Shown here: in pieces, positions 9,401 to 18,035 of the stretch
Numbering within the stretch: the stretch's first letter is position 1
How the letters are laid out: each line of letters opens with the position of its first letter
Source of the DNA: CAADGN01 sp035443945
GTDB taxonomy: Bacteria; Planctomycetota; Phycisphaerae; Phycisphaerales; UBA1924
Length of the DNA stretch: 50,236 nt
NCBI GenBank assembly: GCA_035443945.1
Contig: DAOMNQ010000019.1
Coordinates: 1 to 50,236, forward strand
Reading direction: 5' to 3'
Made by a program: the position numbers and the translations under genes
Notes under the pieces: generated by a model
What the model saw: only the letters and a program-made list of their open reading frames with translations
Databases searched by the model: none
Told to the model about the DNA's origin: nothing

Positions 9401-10061
9401 CCCGAATGGCGTCGTCCCCGGAGGCCGCCACGACGAGGTCGGGCGCGCCGTTCCCCGTGAGGTCGCCCACCGCGACGGCGCGCGGCGAGGTTCCGCCCGC
9501 AAGAAGCGTCGCCGCCCCGAACCCGCCCGCCCCGTCGCCCAGGTATACGCCGACGAAGTTCAGGAGAAAGTTCGTGGCGACGAGGTCAAGATCGCCGTCA
9601 CCGTTCAGGTCCGCCAGCGCAAGCCCGACCGGCCCGCCGTTGCCCGCGACTCGCGTGGCGTCGCCGAACGTCCCGTCGCCGTTGCCGAGGAAGATCGCGA
9701 TCGAGTTGTTGTCGAACTCACTCACCACGAGGTCGAGCGCTCCGTCGCCGTTCAGATCGCCCGCCACGACGCGAGACGCGGCGCCGAGCGTGTCCAGCGT
9801 CTGTGAGCGCGTGAACGAGCCGTCGCCGCGTCCGAGCAGAACCGTGACGGTGCTCGAGTCGAAGTCCGCCGTGGCGGCGTCGAGGATGCCGTCGTCGTCA
9901 AAGTCCGCGACGACCAGTCCGGTCGGCGCGTCGCCCACCGCGGTGGTCGGGGCGTCGTACACAACCGCGAGAAGCACCCGCCCTTCGAGGGCCTCCGATC
10001 GGCACGTCTCTCCCGCAGAGTGCGTGGACTCGGTGCGGGCACGAACTCGGGCGTCGTTCAT
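6438..10061 (-). CDS. Giant secreted VCBS/FG-GAP repeat protein with C-terminal seven-unit propeller-like module
   Basis: 1207 aa from ATG 10061, chosen because AGGG lies 6 nt upstream; ATG 10067 is possible. Residues about 20-35 hold a planctomycete LEPR-XLL-like motif (EALEGRVLLA), thought to mark surface or secreted proteins. Residues about 43-719 contain 13 clear VCBS/FG-GAP repeats of about 50 aa with Ca-binding DLNGDGxxDLVV loops, plus one degenerate copy. They are predicted to form integrin-alpha-like propellers. A linker (about 720-826) has a WADFNGNGNTDEGE acidic loop. The last 380 residues are seven units of about 54 aa ending in W-x3-[ND]-[LF] motifs, shared with the cyclophilin at 27727-29553. 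Likely cell-surface and adhesive; ligand unknown. Confidence 0.85.
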   Translation of the reverse strand: MNDARVRARTESTHSAGETCRSEALEGRVLLAVVYDAPTTAVGDAPTGLVVADFDDDGILDAATADFDSSTVTVLLGRGDGSFTRSQTLDTLGAASRVVAGDLNGDGALDLVVSEFDNNSIAIFLGNGDGTFGDATRVAGNGGPVGLALADLNGDGDLDLVATNFLLNFVGVYLGDGAGGFGAATLLAGGTSPRAVAVGDLTGNGAPDLVVAASGDDAIRVFLNDGGGAFAAPVQYLVGANPEGVALGDVDGDGHLDVVVACANDDVVTTRLNDGTGVLTNPGFLVSVDARPRSVALADLNGDGRLDFIAGNADASNVQVGFGLGNGNFTTSPGFLVGQTPRGVTLEDMDEDGALDVLVVNEESDTLTVLFGDGGGEFAARRDSATGAPVGAAMAAADLDGDGRDDLVAAFPEDGTVRVYFSDGLGNFLAGPTFATGGRPVFVAIGDLNGDGRADLAVSLNQDDDVAVFFGDGAGGFIAGGVFATSDGPQEVRVGDMDGDGVPDLVVACSTASVIDVLINDGTGSFSAPVSIAVPGNPVSIRLGDLDNDGDLDIAMLTSTGGAALQWLRNNGDMNFIGPSIAADLGGLGVRLALADLDGDGDLDAVATTTEGKVVVWRNNGLGFYSPAGISVEVGAGVGAIEFADVNVDGKPDAIVAVQGSDRVAVLEGDGGLGFLLPIVSHVVAASPAGLAVGRFEGRAYLGVATLSATAGTISAYNNIRTPSSIDGLQSTLLTLTRDQQFTLSVQARDNPGSIRRVTFWADFNGNGNTDEGETLGSDEDGEDGWSILAVLGSGAPLGPGLTIIAMGVDFAGVETNQLTLDLTVIYSLLAADGAVVSGVRGADGRYYVGARNSDNRPLLYRQIDPGSESWDARDLQAATGSPALIGDVSFFVDGKDGLLYAAAVSADGLLLFVLRNGAWSFRNLSTETGFGDALTGQLTVFVDTVDIGHIAVIAESGNILLFTQTGEVNPQGGFVWSPANLSTDHLSPQGMSTPAFVGRITSYVTSWNARNIVGVDASGRLHTVWIADAEGFTLWRTDDLSAITGAPTITGGLTIYLTSWDGINIAGTDESGSVLVTWWVPQFGGDWEVSDLTDLFSGPQLAVGSLTSYVTPWGGLNVAGVGPDGDLVIYWWVPQFGGEWVVSSFDEVLPADSPRPDGGGLSGYSAADGRLNVFGQSVDREIIRYHWDPGADVWTPENLTEVAERM
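6441..7583 (-). repeat. Seven-unit C-terminal repeat module (copy A)
   Basis: Seven degenerate 50-60-aa units. Each contains a hydrophobic strand pair, then a W-x-x-x-[ND]-[LF] motif: SWDARDL, AWSFRNL, WSPANL, LWRTDDL, DWEVSDL, EWVVSSF, VWTPENL. Several units share SYVTPWGGLNVAG-like text. The repeat count and blade-like pattern suggest a seven-bladed beta-propeller (inference). Confidence 0.65.
7905..9935 (-). repeat. Array of VCBS/FG-GAP repeats
   Basis: About 13 tandem protein repeats, each with a D-x-[DN]-x-D-G-x-x-D calcium-loop signature and a following FFGDGAGGF-like turn. At DNA level they are diverged, with no near-identical units. Confidence 0.85.
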
Positions 10062-10102
10062 GGTCATCCCCTGCCTGTGCGCGCGGCCACCCGGCCGGAC
10101 CA

Positions 10103-10108
10103 AGTCTA
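10103..10108 (-). promoter_or_regulatory. Possible -10 of the VCBS gene
   Basis: TAGACT on the minus strand, about 41 nt before ATG 10061. That would give a leader of about 34 nt carrying the AGGCAGGG ribosome site. No good -35 seen. Confidence 0.3.
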
Positions 10109-10148
10109 TCGGCAGGCCGGGGCGCGATCGTCCACAGACACGAACCCG

Positions 10149-11543
10149 CTACAAACGAAGGCCCGCGAGCAGCGCCTCGACCACCTTCTTCGCGTCCCCG
10201 AAGAGCATCCGCGTGTTCTCGCGGTAGAACAGCGGGTTGTCCACCCCCGCGTAGCCCGTAGCCATCCCCCGCTTCATCACGATCACCGTGCGGGCCTTCC
10301 AGACCTCGAGCACGGGCATCCCGGCGATCGGGCTCCCGGGGTCATCCTGGGCCGCGGGATTCACGATGTCGTTCGCCCCGATCACCAGTACGACGTCCGT
10401 CTCCGGGAAGTCCGGGTTGATCTCCTCCATCTCGAGCACGACGTCATAGGGCACGCCGGCCTCGGCGAGCAGCACGTTCATGTGCCCCGGCAGCCTCCCC
10501 GCGACCGGGTGGATCGCAAAGCGAACCCGAACACCCGCTTCCTCCAGAACCCGCACGCACTCCGCCAGCGCGTGCTGCGCCTGCGCGACCGCCATGCCGT
10601 AGCCAGGCACGATGACGACGCTGCGGGCGGATCGCAGGATCGAGACGACGGCGGGGGCGTCGATCGGCGAGACCTCACCAGCCGGGGCCGCGCCTGCCGG
10701 CGCGGGGCCTCCCTCCGTCCCGAACCCGCCGAGGATGACGCTGATGAACGAGCGGTTCATACCCCGGCACATGATGTAACTCAGGATCGCGCCGCTGCTC
10801 CCGACCAGCGCACCGGTGACGATCAGCAGGTCGTTCTCCAGCATGAACCCCGCCGCCGACGCCGCCCATCCGGAGTAACTGTTCAGCATCGAGACGACGA
10901 CCGGCATGTCCGCCCCGCCGATCGCGGCCACGAGGTGCATCCCCAGCACGCCCGTGATGGCCGTCGCGAGCAGCAACTCCGCCATCCCGGCCTCGCCGGT
11001 CGCCATGCCGTAGCGAACGCCGAGCACGACCGTCGCCAGCAGAACCACGGCGTTCGCGGCGTGCCGTGCCGGCAGAATCAGCGGCTTGCCGCTCACCAGC
11101 CCCTGCAACTTCAGGAACGCGACGATCGAGCCGGTGAACGTGATCGACCCGATGCACGCTCCGAGAAACACCTCCACGCGATGCACGACCTCGCTCGACC
11201 CGGCGTGGGCGGCGTGCGGTTCGACGTGCCCGGCGACCGCCACCAGCACCGCCGCAAGCCCCACGAAACTGTGCAGGATCGCCACGAGTTGCGGCATGGC
11301 CGTCATGCGAACCCGCGCCGCGACCACCGCCCCGACGATCACCGCCGGGACCATCGCCGCCGCGAGCAGGGCGTAATCGCCCACCCGCTCGCCGAGCGTG
11401 GTGGCGACGAGGGCGAGCGCCATGCCCGCGATGCCGCACGCGACCCCGCGCCGCGCCGTCTCCGGGCGCGACAGCCCGCCGAGCGCGAGGATGAAGAGCG
11501 CGCTGGCCGCGATGTACGACGCCGTCACCATGCTCTCCGGCAT
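10149..11543 (-). CDS. pntB: NAD(P) transhydrogenase subunit beta
   Basis: 464 aa. The N-terminal half is membrane-embedded with about nine hydrophobic segments, including GACIGSITFTGSIVAFLKL. The C-terminal half is the NADP-binding domain III: VIVPGYGMAVAQAQHALAE, then FAIHPVAGRLPGHMNVLLAE, VLVIGANDIVNPAA and a KRGMATGYAGVDNPLFY loop. With PntA it couples proton entry to hydride transfer from NADH to NADP+. Its ATG overlaps the pntA stop by one base (TGATG), so the two are translationally coupled. Length matches the family. Confidence 0.96.
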   Translation of the reverse strand: MPESMVTASYIAASALFILALGGLSRPETARRGVACGIAGMALALVATTLGERVGDYALLAAAMVPAVIVGAVVAARVRMTAMPQLVAILHSFVGLAAVLVAVAGHVEPHAAHAGSSEVVHRVEVFLGACIGSITFTGSIVAFLKLQGLVSGKPLILPARHAANAVVLLATVVLGVRYGMATGEAGMAELLLATAITGVLGMHLVAAIGGADMPVVVSMLNSYSGWAASAAGFMLENDLLIVTGALVGSSGAILSYIMCRGMNRSFISVILGGFGTEGGPAPAGAAPAGEVSPIDAPAVVSILRSARSVVIVPGYGMAVAQAQHALAECVRVLEEAGVRVRFAIHPVAGRLPGHMNVLLAEAGVPYDVVLEMEEINPDFPETDVVLVIGANDIVNPAAQDDPGSPIAGMPVLEVWKARTVIVMKRGMATGYAGVDNPLFYRENTRMLFGDAKKVVEALLAGLRL

Positions 11544-13129
11544 CACGGGTGGGAACCTCCGGCCGGGGCGTGCCGCCTGAACATGGCGAGCATCCGGCGC
11601 GTCACCAGGAACCCGCCCGCGACGTTCACCGTCGCCACCAGCACCGCGACCATGCCGAGCCACGCGGGCAGCCCCCGGTCGTGGCCGGTCAGGTGCAGCA
11701 TCCCGCCGATCACGATGATGCCGCTGATCGCGTTCGTGATGCTCATCAGCGGCGTGTGCAGCGCGGGCGTGACGTTCCACACCACCAGCCACCCCACGAA
11801 GCACGCCAGCACGAACACCGTGAGGTGCGAGAGCAACGCGGGCGGCGCGGTCAGGCCAATGAGCAGAAGCAGCACGCCCGCCAGCCCCAGCCAGAACGCC
11901 CTTTGCCACACCCTCCGCGTGCTCGCCGACGCAGCCTGCGCGGCCGCCACCTTCGCCGGCTCGGCACGCTCGCGCCCGGTCGCGACGACCGGCGCAACCT
12001 CCGGCCTCGGCGGCGGCCAGGTGATCACCCCCTTGTGCGTGACCAGCGCGCCCCGCACCACCTCGTCGCCCAGGTTCGGCTCCAGGTCCGCCCCCAGCGC
12101 CTCGACAAGATGCAACACCGTCATCGCGTACAACTGGCTCGACTGGCTCGCCATCCGACTCGGAAGGTCCGTGAACCCGACGATCGTGACGCCCTTGTGC
12201 ATGACCACTTCATCCGCTCGGGTGAGCGCACAGTTCCCGCCCTGCTCGGCCGCCAGGTCCACCACGACCGAGCCCGGCCTCATGCTCTCGACCATGCCCG
12301 CGGTCACGAGCACCGGCGCACGCTTGCCCGGGATGAGGGCCGTCGTGACGATCGCGTCCACCTCCATGGCCTGCGCCGCGAAGAGCGCCATCTCCGCCTC
12401 GACATAGGCCTTGGACATTTCCTTCCCGTAGCCCCCGCCGCCTTCGCCCTCCTCGTCGACGTGCAGTTCGAGGAACTCCGCGCCCATGCTGCGGACCTGG
12501 TCGCGCGTCGCGGCCCGCGTGTCGAACGCGCGCACGATCGCGCCGAGGCTCCGGGCCGTTCCGATCGCCGACAGCCCAGCGACGCCCGCCCCAATGACAA
12601 GCACCTTGGCCGGCTCGACCCGCCCCGCGGCCGTCATCTGCCCGGCGAAGAACCGCGGCAGGTGGTGGGCCGCCTCGACCACCGCCCGGTAGCCCGCCAC
12701 GTTGGCCATCGCGCTCAGGGCGTCCATCTTCTGCGCCCGCGTGATGCGGGGGACGCAGTCCATCGCGAGCACGGTCGCCCGTCGCGCAGCCAGCCGCTCC
12801 AGCAAGTCCCGGTTCTGCCCGGGCCAGATGAAGCAGACCAGCCGTCCGCCCTCTCGGATCAGGTCCGCCTCATGCACGCCCAGCGCAGGGTGCTCCTCCG
12901 GCCCGCGGACCTTCGCCACGAGGTCCGATCGCTGCCAGAGTTCGCGGGCGTCGTCAACGATCTCCGCCCCGGCCTCGACATAGGCCGCATCCGAGCAACC
13001 GGCGGCCTCGCCCGCGCCCCGCTCGACCAGCACGCCGAACCCGGCCTTGACGTACCGCAGTACCGCCTGCGGAGTCGCGGCGACGCGGCGCTCGCCTCGA
13101 TGCACTTCTCGCGGGATGCCGACATGCAC
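11543..13129 (-). CDS. pntA: NAD(P) transhydrogenase subunit alpha
   Basis: 528 aa. Residues 1-380 are the alanine-dehydrogenase-like NAD-binding domain: VGIPREVHRGERRVAATP, VLVIGAGVAGLSAIGTARSLGA, and RAPVLVTAGMVESMRPGSVVVDLA. A low-complexity linker is followed by three to four membrane segments (domain II, about 430-515, LTVFVLACFVGWLVVWNVTPALHTPLMSI). The unsplit E. coli-type alpha subunit is therefore present. Start GTG 13129 is set by GGAG 9 nt upstream and by homology of VHVGIPRE. Operon with pntB (1-nt overlap); hrpA lies 73 nt upstream on the same strand. Confidence 0.95.
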   Translation of the reverse strand: MHVGIPREVHRGERRVAATPQAVLRYVKAGFGVLVERGAGEAAGCSDAAYVEAGAEIVDDARELWQRSDLVAKVRGPEEHPALGVHEADLIREGGRLVCFIWPGQNRDLLERLAARRATVLAMDCVPRITRAQKMDALSAMANVAGYRAVVEAAHHLPRFFAGQMTAAGRVEPAKVLVIGAGVAGLSAIGTARSLGAIVRAFDTRAATRDQVRSMGAEFLELHVDEEGEGGGGYGKEMSKAYVEAEMALFAAQAMEVDAIVTTALIPGKRAPVLVTAGMVESMRPGSVVVDLAAEQGGNCALTRADEVVMHKGVTIVGFTDLPSRMASQSSQLYAMTVLHLVEALGADLEPNLGDEVVRGALVTHKGVITWPPPRPEVAPVVATGRERAEPAKVAAAQAASASTRRVWQRAFWLGLAGVLLLLIGLTAPPALLSHLTVFVLACFVGWLVVWNVTPALHTPLMSITNAISGIIVIGGMLHLTGHDRGLPAWLGMVAVLVATVNVAGGFLVTRRMLAMFRRHAPAGGSHP

Positions 13130-13202
13130 GGTCCGCTTCTCCGATCGCACGGCCCGCTCCGGGCCGGGAGGCCGAAGGATACTGTGCCCGCCGCCCCGCG
13201 TC

Positions 13203-16200
13203 TCAACGGGCCATCTCTGCCTGCACGCGCCACCACTGCTCCTCGAGCCGCCTGGCCGAAACCGGCCGCGTCGTTCCAAGCCCCTGCGCGAACACCGACA
13301 CCCGGAGTTCCTCGACCATCCATCGGTACGAGTCGAGTTCGCCACGCGCCGAAGGCGGACATGAGTCGAGCCGACCCAGCGCGTCGAGGTAGCGCCACCA
13401 CGCCGGCGCGACCGAGTCCAGCGCGGCCCGCTCGCCTCCCGTGCGGCCCTCCGCCAGTCTGCGGAGCCGGGCCTCGATCGCCGCGAGATAGCGCGGGTAG
13501 TGCCGCAGCCGATCGGCCGGCGTGGACGCGAGGAACCCGGTGGGCAGCAGATGATCCAACTGCGAGGTGATGTCCTCCCCTGATTCACCGTGCAGCAGGT
13601 CCGGGTCGCTCTCGATCAATGTGCGGACCCGCTGCACGGCGTCGAGCGTTCTCTCGGCGACCCCGGCCGCCTCGACGATCGCGGGTGAGAGATGGCCCCA
13701 CGTCTCCGAAGCCGCCCGCTCGAACGCGGCCGACGTGCGGATCGACTCCAGCGGGGTGGGACACGCCCGGTCGACGGCCATCACCGCAAGGTCGTCGTGC
13801 AGCGCGTCCACGCCTCCGAGCGTGGAGTACAAGAGCCGGAGCCGCTCGATGCCCGGCAGGTGCGCGATCAGCGTCCGCAACTCGTCGCTCAGCCGCACGC
13901 GCAGGAGCCGTCGGACGCCGACCGGCCAGGCCGCTTCCGCCTCGTCGCGCGTGGCAAACAGGCGCAGCGCCGCCGTTCGACCTTCCTCGGCCAGTGCCGG
14001 CCAGGCCCGCACACTCGCGCCCCCGAGCGAGATGACCACGCTCTCTGGCGGCTCGCCGATCGTCCAGTCGGTGATGGCGGCACGGTTGTACTCGCTCTGG
14101 ACGGCGCGGAGCGCATCCGCAAGGGCGCCTCTGATCGAGGATCGAACAGCCGCGACGTCGCGCCCGGACGCCACCACGCATCCGTCCTCGCCGACCACCG
14201 CAACCCGCGCTCGCAGGTGATCCGGCACGCCGGCTGCCGCGAAATCGCCGGTACGCACCGTGACGCCGCGCGTGCGACTGATGAACGCCGCGAGTCCCTC
14301 GGCCAGCGGTCGCGACCGATCCGGCGACGACGCCAGAAACGAGTCCGCGATCTCGGGCGCGGGACCGAGCGACCGCCGCGCCGCACGCGGGAGCGTCCGC
14401 ACGAACGCGATGGCCGCATCGCGCACGTTTCCCGGTACCGCCCAGTCCACCGCCGCCTGTGTGAGCGACCACGCCGCTCCGAGCGGCACGGTGATGGTGA
14501 CGCCGTCCTCCTCCTCGCCCGGATCGTGCGCGTATTGCAGCGGCAGGTCCACGCCGCCGACGCGCACCGCATCCGGGTACGACTCCGCCGAGACGGCCTC
14601 CGCGAGCGGCCCGGCGAGTTCGCGCTCGTCGAAATAGAGCGCCATCGGATTGTCGCGTTCCGCCCGCAGCCGCCACGCCTCGAACGCACGCCCCGTCCAG
14701 ACGCCCGGCGGCACCTTGCGGTCGTAGAAATCGAACCGCCGCTGGGCCTGCGCCACGCTCTCATCCCTGCGGAGTTTCGCGCCCAGCGCGCGCACACGCT
14801 CGACCACGCGCCGGTTGTGCCGATCGAACTCGGCTTCGCCCGAGCGACCGCCCTCGACCAGCGCGTGGTGGATGAACAGCGCACGCGCCTCGGCGGGATT
14901 CACGCCGCCGAAATCGACCCTTCGCCGATCGACGACCGGCAGCCCCATGAGCGAAACGGTCTCGAAGGCGACCGCCCGCTCGCGCCGCGCATCCCACCGC
15001 GGCTCGGAGAACGACCGCGTCAGCAGGTGCGACCCGAGCCGTTCCAACCACGATGCCCGCACCGGCGCGACAACCCGCGCGTACAGGCGAGTCGTCTGCA
15101 CCAACTCGGCCGCGACGATCCACGGCGGATCGCGCCCGTGCATCACCGAGCCGGGGTGAATCCTGAACTTCGCCCCGCTCGGTCCCTCGTACTCGTGCCG
15201 CTCGCGCAGCCGGCCCGCGTGCACCAGCAGCCCCGTCAGCAGCGCCCGATGCACCCTGTCCTCGTGCGGCGGCGAGGCGTTGATCCGCATCCCGAGTTCC
15301 GTCACCATCGCGTGCAACTGGTGGTGCACGTCCTGCCACTCCCGCATCCGCGCGTGCGACAGGAACCGCTCCCGGCACCAGCCCTGCAAACCCCGGCGCG
15401 ACAGTTCCCGCGCGGCCTGGTGAAACTCCTCCCACACCCGCACCAGCGTAAGGAAGTCCGAGCGCGGGTCGGCGTTCGCACGGTGCGCCGCGTCCGCCTC
15501 GTCGCGCTTGTCGATCGGCCTCTCGCGCGGGTCGCGCACCGACAAGCCGGCCACGATAATGAGCGCCTCGCGCAGCGTGCTTTCCCGCTCCGCCGCCAGC
15601 AGCATCCGCCCGAGCCTCGGATCGACCGGCAGCCGTGCCAGCCGGCGGCCGATCTCGGTCAGCCCGCCGTCCGGTCCCATCGCGCCGAGTTCGACCAGCG
15701 TGTCGCGCCCGTCGCGGATCATCCGCGCCGAGGGGGCCTCCACGAACGGGAAGCGCTCGACCTCGCCCAGCCGCAGCGAGGCCATCTGGAGGATGACGCC
15801 CGCCAGGTTGGTCCGCAGAATCTCCGGGTCGGTGAACCGTGGGCGCGACTCGTAGTCGAACTCGCCGTACAACCGGACGCAGATGCCCTCACGCACACGC
15901 CCGCACCGGCCGGCCCGCTGGTCCGCCGACGCCCGCGAGATCGGCTCGACCTCCAGCCGCTGGATGCGCGAGCGCGGGCTGTAGCGGTTGATCCGCGCGA
16001 CGCCCGTGTCGATCACGAACCGGATGCCCGGCACCGTGAGCGACGTTTCCGCGACATTCGTCGCCAGAATGACGCGCCGCCCGTCGTGCGCGCGGAACAC
16101 GCGGTCCTGCTCCTCCGCCGACAGCCTCGCGTAGAGCGGAAGCACCTCGCGCCCCTCCGCGCCCGGCGCGGCCCGCAACGCCTCCGCCGCCTCGCGGATC

Positions 16201-17075
16201 TCACGCTCGCCCGGCAGGAACACCAGCACATCGCCCAAGCCCTCGGCCTCAAGCCCCAGCAGCGTGTGGACGATCGCCTCCGCCATCGTGGCGTCCGCGG
16301 CGTCCGGCGGCGCGTGCCGGACCTCAACGGGGTACGTACGCCCCGACACCTCGATCACCGGGCAACCGCCGAAGTGGCGGCTGAACCGCTGTGGGTCGAT
16401 CGTCGCCGACGTGACGATCACCTTCAGATCGTGCCGCTTCGGCAGCAGTTGGCGCAGGTACCCGAGCAGGAAGTCGACGTTCAGGCTCCGCTCGTGCGCC
16501 TCGTCGATGATGATCGTGTCATAAGCGAGCAGCCTGCGGTCGCCCTGCGTTTCGGCGAGCAGCACGCCGTCCGTCATCACCTTGACGAGCGTGTCGGGTG
16601 ATGTGCGGTCGTTGAACCGGACCTTGTAGCCGACCCCCCGACCGAGCGGCACGCGCAGTTCCGCCGCCACGCGCGCCGCGATGCTCCGGGCCGCCACCCG
16701 GCGCGGCTGCGTGTGCGCGATCATCCCCGTCGCCCCGCGCCCCAGTTCCAGGCAGAACTTCGGCAGTTGCGTGCTCTTGCCCGAGCCAGTCTCGCCGCAC
16801 ACCACGACGACCTGGTGCTCCCGGATCGCGGCGAGAATGCGCTCCCGCTCGGCGACGATGGGCAACTCGGGTGGATAGTCGATTGTGCGGATGCGCCCCG
16901 CCCGCGCCGCGGCCCGCTGCGACGACCGCTCCGCCTGCGCGTGCAGCGAGCGCACCTCGTCGGCCCGTCCCGCGTGGTCAGCCGCGCGAAGCCGGCGCGC
17001 GATCCGCTCCCGGTCCGTCGCCATGCACGACGGGAGGAGGCGTCTCACGATGGCCGCGGCCTCGGACACGGGCAA
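13203..17075 (-). CDS. hrpA: ATP-dependent RNA helicase HrpA (DEAH box)
   Basis: 1290 aa, the usual HrpA length. Motifs in order: GETGSGKST (Walker A), TQPRRVAARSIAARVA (Ia), DEAH (II), VTSATIDPQRFSRHF (III), FLPGEREI, ATNVAETSLTVPGIRFVID (V) and QRAGRCGRVREG (VI), then the winged-helix/ratchet and OB-fold regions and a long DUF3418-type C-terminal half (about 700-1290). HrpA unwinds structured mRNA and, in E. coli, rescues stalled ribosomes. Start is placed at TTG 17075 because the extra N-terminal residues align with E. coli HrpA; ATG 17024 would remove part of that helix. No ribosome site is obvious for either. Confidence 0.95.
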   Translation of the reverse strand: MPVSEAAAIVRRLLPSCMATDRERIARRLRAADHAGRADEVRSLHAQAERSSQRAAARAGRIRTIDYPPELPIVAERERILAAIREHQVVVVCGETGSGKSTQLPKFCLELGRGATGMIAHTQPRRVAARSIAARVAAELRVPLGRGVGYKVRFNDRTSPDTLVKVMTDGVLLAETQGDRRLLAYDTIIIDEAHERSLNVDFLLGYLRQLLPKRHDLKVIVTSATIDPQRFSRHFGGCPVIEVSGRTYPVEVRHAPPDAADATMAEAIVHTLLGLEAEGLGDVLVFLPGEREIREAAEALRAAPGAEGREVLPLYARLSAEEQDRVFRAHDGRRVILATNVAETSLTVPGIRFVIDTGVARINRYSPRSRIQRLEVEPISRASADQRAGRCGRVREGICVRLYGEFDYESRPRFTDPEILRTNLAGVILQMASLRLGEVERFPFVEAPSARMIRDGRDTLVELGAMGPDGGLTEIGRRLARLPVDPRLGRMLLAAERESTLREALIIVAGLSVRDPRERPIDKRDEADAAHRANADPRSDFLTLVRVWEEFHQAARELSRRGLQGWCRERFLSHARMREWQDVHHQLHAMVTELGMRINASPPHEDRVHRALLTGLLVHAGRLRERHEYEGPSGAKFRIHPGSVMHGRDPPWIVAAELVQTTRLYARVVAPVRASWLERLGSHLLTRSFSEPRWDARRERAVAFETVSLMGLPVVDRRRVDFGGVNPAEARALFIHHALVEGGRSGEAEFDRHNRRVVERVRALGAKLRRDESVAQAQRRFDFYDRKVPPGVWTGRAFEAWRLRAERDNPMALYFDERELAGPLAEAVSAESYPDAVRVGGVDLPLQYAHDPGEEEDGVTITVPLGAAWSLTQAAVDWAVPGNVRDAAIAFVRTLPRAARRSLGPAPEIADSFLASSPDRSRPLAEGLAAFISRTRGVTVRTGDFAAAGVPDHLRARVAVVGEDGCVVASGRDVAAVRSSIRGALADALRAVQSEYNRAAITDWTIGEPPESVVISLGGASVRAWPALAEEGRTAALRLFATRDEAEAAWPVGVRRLLRVRLSDELRTLIAHLPGIERLRLLYSTLGGVDALHDDLAVMAVDRACPTPLESIRTSAAFERAASETWGHLSPAIVEAAGVAERTLDAVQRVRTLIESDPDLLHGESGEDITSQLDHLLPTGFLASTPADRLRHYPRYLAAIEARLRRLAEGRTGGERAALDSVAPAWWRYLDALGRLDSCPPSARGELDSYRWMVEELRVSVFAQGLGTTRPVSARRLEEQWWRVQAEMAR

Positions 17076-17099
17076 TCGTTGGCGGCCCGCGCTGCGGGG

Positions 17100-18035
17100 T
17101 CAGCATGTCACCGAAACACCCAGATCGGACAGCCGGACGCTCACGTCGTGCGCCTTGGGCAGCGACGGGATCGCCCCCGCCCGCGTCGCCGCCAGCGCGC
17201 CCGCGACGCACCCTGCCCGGACGGCCTCCTCGACCGATCGCCCCGAAGCCAGCCACGCCGCGACCGACCCGCAGAACGCGTCCCCCGCCGCCGTCGAATC
17301 CACCGCCCGAACCGGGATCGACGGCACGCGCAGCGACACGTCGCGCGCGGCGAGGCACGCGCCCTCCGCCCCGGCCGTCACCACCACCGCTGCCGGCCCG
17401 AGTCGAAGCGCGTCACGGGCGAGTGTCCGCGGATCATCCTCCTCCGCCCCGCCCGTGAGCAGCGCGGCCTCACCCCTGTTCGCCACGAGAAGATCAACCT
17501 GACGAAGCATCGCTTCGGGCACGACCGCGGCAGGCGCGGCGTTCAACACCACGCGACGCCCCGCGCCGCGCGCAATGCGGATCGCCGCCTCGACGGTCTC
17601 GAACGGCGATTCGAGTTGCACGAGGAGCACCGCGGCGGAACGAACGATCCCGGCGACGCTCTCGACGTCCTCCGGCGTGAGACTCGCGTTCGCGCCCGGC
17701 GCCACGACGATCGTGTTCTCGCCCGCGCGCTCGTCCACGATGATGACGCCGACGCCTGTCGCCGTTCCCGCCGTCGCGCGGATCGCCGTCGCGTCCACGC
17801 CCTCGCGGACGAGCAACGCCCGCAGAGACTGGCCGTAGTCATCCGCCCCCACCCGCCCCACCATCGACACGCGCGCCCCCATGCGCGCCGCCGCGACGGC
17901 CTGATTCGCCCCCTTGCCCCCTGGGAACGTCTCGAACGGCCCGCCCAGGATCGTCTCGCCGGGCGCGGGCAGGCGCGGCGTGCGCACCACCAGGTCCATG
18001 TTGATCGAGCCGACGACGCACACGCTCCCGCTCAC
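17100..18035 (-). CDS. rbsK: Ribokinase-family (PfkB) sugar kinase
   Basis: 311 aa. PfkB signatures: VVGSINMDLVV, FPGGKGANQAVAAARMGA, and DSTAAGDAFCGSVAAWL, holding the catalytic Asp and anion hole. This places it with ribokinases, which phosphorylate D-ribose at O-5. GTG 18035 overlaps the stop of the GH38-like gene by 4 nt (GTGA), with GGAG 8 nt upstream, so the two are translationally coupled. Coupling to a glycosidase rather than to ribose-uptake genes leaves open a different sugar substrate. Confidence 0.88.
   Translation of the reverse strand: MSGSVCVVGSINMDLVVRTPRLPAPGETILGGPFETFPGGKGANQAVAAARMGARVSMVGRVGADDYGQSLRALLVREGVDATAIRATAGTATGVGVIIVDERAGENTIVVAPGANASLTPEDVESVAGIVRSAAVLLVQLESPFETVEAAIRIARGAGRRVVLNAAPAAVVPEAMLRQVDLLVANRGEAALLTGGAEEDDPRTLARDALRLGPAAVVVTAGAEGACLAARDVSLRVPSIPVRAVDSTAAGDAFCGSVAAWLASGRSVEEAVRAGCVAGALAATRAGAIPSLPKAHDVSVRLSDLGVSVTC

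Noticed and set aside
7905..9935. DNA repeat array suggesting CRISPR or satellite DNA
   Set aside because: The periodicity comes from diverged protein-level VCBS repeats within one open frame; no near-identical repeats with spacers are present anywhere in the window.
13692..16601. 969-aa plus-strand open frame
   Set aside because: It is the antisense shadow of hrpA. The protein is Arg/Pro/His-rich without domains, while the opposite strand has all helicase motifs.
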